Below, one piece after another: positions 58,574-64,000 of a DNA stretch of 64,000 nt; position 1 is the stretch's first letter; each line of letters opens with the position of its first letter. This DNA is from Papaver somniferum. Taxonomy: Eukaryota; Streptophyta; Magnoliopsida; Ranunculales; Papaveraceae. Below the pieces are notes generated by a model. The model did not search any database and was not told the DNA's origin. It saw only the letters and a program-made list of their open reading frames with translations. The position numbers and the translations under genes were made by a program. The stretch is taken from contig NC_039361.1 in NCBI RefSeq assembly GCF_003573695.1, positions 98,396,279-98,460,278 of the forward strand, given 5' to 3'.

Positions 58574-58984
58574 CTAGATAGACAATTCGGGATCCTCACG
58601 AGCCTTGAGGTCTTTGAGCTTGTGATTGATAGCATCAACTGCTTCTTCAGAGAAGATATCCTCATTGAGAAGTTCTTTCACATGTGTCTTTATGAGACCA
58701 AGGTTAGAGGTAAACTTTTTCAACTCCGTTTTTAACACATCAAGACTCTTCAAAGTATCAACGAGCTGCAGTTTTGCTTTCTCAAAATATTTAAGAAAAT
58801 CATGAACCACTTCAGCAGAAACCATATCCTCATTCTCAACATCCTGATGTGTATAGGCATAGTAACATGAGGCATTAGGATGATCATCTTTTACTAGGGT
58901 TCTTTTCTTCCTTCCCTTGGACTCGAAACCAATACCTTTGTCAAGAAACCCTTTTGCAAAACCACTAGAGTTAGAAGAAGACAT
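58574..58984 (-). CDS. Small coiled-coil-like ORF of element Y, function unknown
   Basis: 137 codons from ATG 58984 (MSSSNSSGFAKGF). The N-terminus is Ser/Gly/Lys-rich with a basic KGRKKR patch that could be a nuclear signal. The rest is Leu/Lys/Glu-rich and probably helical (KAKLQLVDTLKSLDVLKTELKKF, FSEEAVDAINHKLKDLK). It is intact over its length, on the element strand, downstream of gag. No intact equivalent was seen in element X. It could be an accessory protein of the family. I recognise no domain. Confidence 0.5.
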   Translation of the reverse strand: MSSSNSSGFAKGFLDKGIGFESKGRKKRTLVKDDHPNASCYYAYTHQDVENEDMVSAEVVHDFLKYFEKAKLQLVDTLKSLDVLKTELKKFTSNLGLIKTHVKELLNEDIFSEEAVDAINHKLKDLKAREDPELSI

Positions 58985-59056
58985 TCTTGAAATACCATAA
59001 AAAATACAGAGTATGCGTACGAGACTCAAGAGTTTTGGTATTTAAATGGTTTCTTA

Positions 59057-61943
59057 GAGCAACTGCAATGCTGCGACTAAAACCAAAGTGAAAAAGCGGG
59101 GGGTCTAACAACACCACCCAATATTTCGCTTAGCAATCTCTATGGACTAACTCCGAAATACTTTCAAGAGAATCAACTAGACAGTCAGACTCAATCTAGG
59201 TAAAAGTATCTCAAGGAGTTAATATCTCTCTCTTGTTTTGATTTACTCGAGCTAATAGAAATCAACGAGTCTTCAATCAAACACAAGGAATAACTTGGAT
59301 GGTACCAAAGACCAATATCCAAGGATCAATCAATGACAATCAACAACCAAAGGTTGGATTACTCTAATTGATAATCTAACGCACAACCTATATTATTTCA
59401 ATTATAAAGATAAAACAATATAATGCGGAAATTGGAATAACACAGACACCAGAAATTTTGTTAACGAGGAAACCGCAAATGCAGAAAAACCTCAGGACCT
59501 AATCCAGATTGAACACACATTGTATTAAGCCGCTACAGACACTAGACTACTCCAAGCTAACTTCGGACTGGACTGTAGTTGAACCCTGATCAATCTCCCA
59601 CTGATCCAAGGTACAATTGTACTACCTACGCCTATGATCCCAGCAGGATACTGCGCACTTGATTCCCTTAGCTGATCTCACCCACAACTAAGAGTTGCTA
59701 CGACCCAAAATCGCAGGCTTTGAGAATAAACAAATCTGTCTCCCACAGACAAGTCTATCAAAGGATCAATCTGTCTCCCACATATAAACCCTAAAGGTTT
59801 TGTTCTGTCTTTTGATAATAATCAAGGTGAACATGAACCAATTGATAATCCGGTCTTATATTCCCGAAGAACATCCTAGATTTATCAATCACCTCACAAC
59901 AATCTTAATCGTATGGTAGCGAAATAAGATGTTGCAGAATCACAAACAATGAGACGAAGATGTTTGTGATTAATTTTTATATCTTGCCTATCCGAGATAT
60001 CAATCTCAATCCAATCAATATGATTGTACTCGTACAATAGAAGATGCAAGATCAGATCACACAACTACGATAAAAGTAGTATCGGTCTGGCTTCACAATT
60101 CCAATGAAGTCTTTAAGTCGTTAATCTAGTTTTAGAAGAAGAAACCAAAGGTTAAAGGAGAATCGACTCTAGCACGTAAACTAGTATCACACGTAAGGTT
60201 CGGGGATTAGTTTTGCACAATACTAGATGTCTCCTTTATATAGTCTTTCAAATTAGGGTTTGCAATTAGGTTACCTTGGTAACAACGCAATCAATATCCA
60301 CCGTTAGATGAAAACCGGATTTAGATTCAAGCTAATATTTCTCAACCGTTAGATCGAAAACTTAGCTTGTTATACACACTTGACAATGCACTCTTCTAGG
60401 TTTGTTAACCATACCCAAACGTATGCACTTGTTGGTTCAACAATAGTTAACCAAAAGGTTAGCCATATGAGCATTTCATATCAACCATGTTCTTCTTCAC
60501 CATAACTAGTTCAAATGACTTCAAAATGAACTAGTTAGAGAGTTGTTCAATTGCAAGGAAATCTCATGTACTACACAAGACACAATTGAAGCAAAGATGA
60601 TTTGATTCACTTGAATCGGTTCATGAACTTTTATAGCCAAGGTTTGCAAGCTGCATTCCTTAGTCTTTTTAAGTTTAAGTTCAGAAATCATATTTAGATA
60701 TATAACTTTCTCAAGTTCGCAGACTAGGTTTGCGGGCTTAAGTTACCGGGAAGAGTTTACAAACTCCAGCAGAAATTCCCGGGTTTGAGAACTTCGCCGG
60801 TTCGCGAACTGGGTTAGTTTGTCAACTCCAGCAGAAATTCTCGGGTTTGAGAACTTTGGCAGTTCGCGGACTTGGCTCATGCCATTCTTCCGGTTCTCTT
60901 GATCAACAAAGTTCGCAAACTTTGGTTCAAGGAATATGACTTATAAATAAATATGTTTCCACACAATGCTTATGTCCACCATTGGTTATGTAATCTAAAC
61001 TCTCATTTCAATCATTGAAACATTCTTAGAGGACGTTATATAGTTGTTGCACCATTTCTTGTCAAAGAAATTTTCAAGATGATTGAAACATATCTTGACT
61101 TTCGTCACATGGTAAAGATAAACTTGATCGAAGCGAAAAGCTTACCAACACATATTTCGAGATACAGATAGGCGAGTTATACTCGGCTCGAAATACCAAC
61201 TGTGTATAATCCAAGTCTATATATATAGCATACGACTTCTTGTCTCAAAGAGTAGGAGATAGAGTAGATAGACTTTTGAGTGACAGATAAGTTCAAGTCT
61301 TCACATACCTTTTTGTCGATGAAGTTTCACCGGTTCCTTGAGTAGTTCTTCTACTTGTATGATGAATCGCCATGAAGTCCTTGAGCTCAACTACACTTTC
61401 TATCCTAGTCCGAGACTTATCTATAATAGACTAGAAATCAAGACTTATAGTTTTGATCACTAACATTAACAAACATGCTTGAGATAGCAACGAATGCGAG
61501 TTCGACCGAGCAATGCTCTAACACAAAGACCAAAAACCAAAAAATAGTCAAAATTTTGGTTTTAGTCTATGGTGGTACGCTACGGTAGACGAGTAAAATT
61601 TGGTCGAGCACACATTATACCCCCGCCCCATTTCAAACTCGCATTAAATGTTCGCCTTTCATCATGCTCACATTATACATTCCACTTATCAGGCTCACAT
61701 TATACCTTCGCCCCACCATCATACGGATTTTATACTTACGCCCCGCTATAAACGGACATTATACATGTGCTCGGTATCAGGCACATTTTTAATGTCCTCT
61801 CGACTATATTTGGTTTTGGTCTTGGTCCCAGACCAAATATACTCCGAGATTTGGTTTTAGTCCGGGTTTTTCTCTTTAGTTCGATCGACTGTGTCTGCTT
61901 TGTGGACCATATTTATAGTTTTGTTCGCCCACTTTGGTTGCTC
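59057..61943. mobile_element. PIF/Harbinger-like MITE in element Y, interrupted by solo LTR D
   Basis: Left end GAGCAACTGCAATGC, right end (reverse complement) GAGCAACCAAAGTGG: seven identical terminal bases, then partial match. Flanked by TTA at 59054-59056 and 61944-61946. Without the nested LTR it is about 447 bp. It contains CACATTATAC...CGCCCC minirepeats (61610-61770) and inverted GACTAAAACCAAA/TTTGGTTTTAGTC blocks. A 3-bp TTA duplication fits PIF/Harbinger; no transposase is encoded. Confidence 0.65.
59089..61523 (-). mobile_element. Solo LTR D (copia type) inside the MITE
   Basis: TGAAAAAGCGGGGGG to GCTCTAACA, 2435 bp, target duplication CAAAG at 59084-59088 and 61524-61528. No primer-binding site or polypurine tract adjoins it, so it is solo. 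The decamer cluster at 60714-60925 is duplicated here: two copies of the CAGCAGAAATTC-CGGGTTTGAGAAC block. Confidence 0.88.
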
Positions 61944-61946
61944 TTA

Positions 61947-62385
61947 GGGAAGAAAACTTTTAGGGTTTCTAAAAATTGATTCGTGACAATAACACGGGTA
62001 CTCGTACGAACACAATCTTGACCCAACAACAAGGGTACGCAACCGATCGTATTTTTACGACAAAACATAATTTCTGCTATGTAAAAATTATCACAAGAAT
62101 TTTGGCTCAATAAATTTTTATCTCAGTAGAGAACCAATTTTAGAGCACAAGAGTAGCAGGCAACATAATTTCAAAGAAAAACTTCTTCGGAAAAAATAAG
62201 GAAAACTGAAGAACCTCATGAGACACGACTAATACTTAAGCAAAGTTTTCTGTAGACACTAGTTTAGTTATAACCGATAAGAGGATAACTCAACTAAACA
62301 GAAAATAATTTTGACAGAAGTATACCTGATTATTAACACAACTTACCCAACATGATTTTTATGAGTAAGTTCTCAACCCTTGTGA
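61947..62385. other. Element Y interior, no gene
   Basis: AT-rich sequence between the MITE and the gag remnant; nothing recognised. Confidence 0.5.
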
Positions 62386-63562
62386 TTAATTAGCACAAGA
62401 ATGAGCTTTCAGCTCATCAGATGAACGAAGTTCATAGTTCAGTTTCTTTTTCCTTTCAAGTATAGGAAAAAATCGCTTTTGATGTGAAAAATTATCATAA
62501 AACTTACTGTCATCAAAATATGAGACATAGTTTGAGTTCTTACCAGAAGAATTTTGACTTGAGGAGGTTGGCAACTTGTTGACGATTTCTTTATAGCCTT
62601 CAATTATCTCTTTCGGGTTATTTCTCAAATCATCGTTTTTGCTCCTTTATCCTGGGATTTTGTTTACATCAAAGGTAATGTTATCTCTAGAGGAAAAGAC
62701 TTGATCTTTCCTTAGACGATTTTTGTTAAGACGTCTGTTCTGCTTTTGAGCATTCAGGGAACTCATTGAACTGACTTTCCTGGTAAAATACACAGGGTAA
62801 GTACGAAAACCAATTGGTTTAGACATACGAATGTCAGTTACACCTTTGAGAATTAAGTCTAAGGTGTGTTGAAGTTGAACAATGGAATTGTTACTCAACC
62901 TAGAGTTTCTCTTTAGCTTAACAGGCCCTTTTGAATCACAAAAGAGGCATACTTTCTGATCATGAGGATGATTAGAAGGTTTTGTCTTAACATCATCGTT
63001 TGAGGATTTCTTCCTCCCATTTTATGTGCAACATCCTTGATTAATGGAGATTTTAGGCACATCTTTTTCAATAGGAAGGGATTCCGGTTTTACTTCTGAA
63101 AATGGAGCTCTTTTTGTTTCAAGAGAAGTAGATGGTTTAGAGGACTTTTTGACACATCCTTGAATTGAGAGTTTATTCAAGTGATGTTCAATTTCCAAAA
63201 CATCCCTTTCAAGGCTTGCCTCAAGTAGGACACGTGAAGACTGATCTTCAGCGTTTTTGAAATTGAAGTATCTTACTACTCCAAGAAGGACGTTGACATG
63301 GTTTTTCAACCGATTAAATCTATCAGCTTGGATTCTAACAAGATTTAGAATCAATTCACTCTCTTCAGTTGTTTCCCTTTCATTAATAGAGATAGACTCT
63401 TTTGAAGGGTAATCGGAATAACACATGTCAGTGTCTGTCTGTCTCGTCGAAACACTAGGTTCGTCTATATTTGAGATTGAAGAATCTTTCTCTTTAATAG
63501 ATACAGTCGAGACAAGACTTTTATTTCTGGTGACGCTTTTATCAGAGATAGCACTTGTCCAT
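62386..63562 (-). pseudogene. Gag remnant of element Y
   Basis: ATG at 63562, matching the gag start of element X, but with a one-base insertion near codon 4. The long open frame is therefore read from a shifted upstream frame (to 63022). It includes an acidic N-terminal part and a helical stretch (NRLKNHVNVLLGVVRYFNF, SLERDVLEIEHHLNKL). A degenerate zinc knuckle (VCLFCDSKGP) lies at about 62955-62930, then open pieces 62647-62898 and 62386-62628. Layout parallels gag of X, though the proteins have diverged greatly. Confidence 0.6.
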
Positions 63563-63620
63563 AGAGTCAGATCGCTACAAACACAGACTTGTAAGGTCTT
63601 TAAACGTATTTGCCTGCATT

Positions 63621-63629
63621 GATACCAAT
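63621..63629 (-). promoter_or_regulatory. Primer-binding site of element Y
   Basis: ATTGGTATC, then AATGC where X has AGAGC; a mutated initiator tRNA-Met site directly after the 5' LTR. Confidence 0.7.
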
Positions 63630-64000
63630 TGAAAAAGCGGGGGTCTAACAACCATACCCAATATTTCACTTAGCAATCTGTATGGACTAACTCCAATATA
63701 CTTTTAAGAGATCAACTAGACAGTCAAACTCAATCTTATTAAAAGTATATCAAAGAGTTATATCTCTCTTTCTCGATTCAATACTTACTCAAGCAAATAG
63801 AAATCTGCGAGTCTAATTGAATACAATAGAAATCACTTGAACGGTACCAAAGACCAATGTTCAAGTATCAATCAATTTTAATCAACAACCAAAGGTTGGA
63901 TTTCCCAATTGATTGATTTAACACATAACCTGTGATATTTCAATTATATAAAAAAATATAATGCGGAAAAGAAATAACACAGACACCAGAAGTTTTGTCA
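63630..64000 (-). repeat. 5' LTR of element Y, cut by the window end
   Basis: Starts TGAAAAAGCGGGGGTC and aligns with the first 370 bp of the other copia-type LTRs; about 2 kb more should follow beyond 64000. Confidence 0.85.

Larger units (their letters stand above)
29706..64000 (-). mobile_element. Element Y: copia-type LTR retrotransposon, continues past the window end
   Basis: Its 3' LTR is split into 29706-29781, 31446-33733 and 57126-57150, summing to about 2.38 kb once the duplications are removed. The interior is 57151-63629, interrupted by a MITE at 59057-61943. The 5' LTR starts at 63630 and leaves the window. Segment boundaries are set by target duplications of the nested insertions. 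The left flank is GTAAT (29701-29705); the matching right flank must lie beyond 64000. It inserted into the gag region of element G. Confidence 0.75.

Noticed and set aside
59089..61523. Reading LTR D as the 5' LTR of element Y
   Set aside because: It has its own target duplication CAAAG and no primer-binding site beside it. The MITE ends on both sides show it is a nested solo LTR; the true 5' LTR of Y starts at 63630.

Overview
This window is plant nuclear DNA, almost certainly from a large, retrotransposon-rich angiosperm genome. Everything recognisable is mobile-element sequence: LTR retrotransposons with TG...CA ends and 5-bp target duplications, a plant-type MITE, a non-LTR retrotransposon and (AAT)n microsatellites. 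I found no host gene, tRNA, rRNA, operon or CRISPR. The LTR families remind me of opium poppy and relatives (Ranunculales), but that is memory, not something shown here.

Layout, left to right. A solo copia-type LTR lies at 221-2477. Around it are remains of an old minus-strand element with acidic ORFs (2864-4325) and an LTR/leader-like part (about 6120-7137, resuming at 22451). Element 1 (7138-22450, minus strand) is inserted there: a Ty3/gypsy Tat/Ogre-like element with LTRs of about 3.15 kb. A decayed non-LTR element with a restriction-like endonuclease (17814-21324) sits inside one of its LTRs. Next is an Athila-like gypsy element G on the minus strand (about 22986-29705), split by a solo LTR at 24728-27390. 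The rest is one deep nest. Copia-type element Y starts at 29706 and runs past the window end. Its 3' LTR holds solo LTR A (29782-31445) and copia-type element X (33734-57125). The 3' LTR of X holds Element 2 (34514-49171), a sibling of Element 1. The interior of Y holds a MITE (59057-61943), which holds solo LTR D (59089-61523). Nearly every junction is supported by a target duplication: ATTTT, ACAGT/ACAAT, GTTAC, CTTTT, AGTTC, CCTAG, TTA, CAAAG.

The most interesting object is the Element 1/Element 2 family. On the minus strand these elements carry gag, protease and, in Element 2, only the C-terminal tail of integrase. Reverse transcriptase, RNase H and the integrase core are missing, so they must be mobilised in trans. 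On the opposite strand Element 2 carries a whole intron-containing plant mobile domain (PMD) gene with its own TATA box, two 5'-UTR introns and five coding exons. All four coding introns are phase 0 and the model totals about 894 codons, with two or three premature stops. Because the gene is antisense to the element transcript, its introns can survive retrotransposition, and intron positions are shared with the decayed copy in Element 1. The U3 regions of these LTRs are packed with hairpin arrays.

The copia-type LTRs (about 2.35-2.4 kb) carry an unstable cluster of palindrome-like decamers (GTTCGCGGAC or GTACGCGTAC types). The sequence of the cluster switches in a coordinated way between copies, and its repeat number changed after insertion of X.
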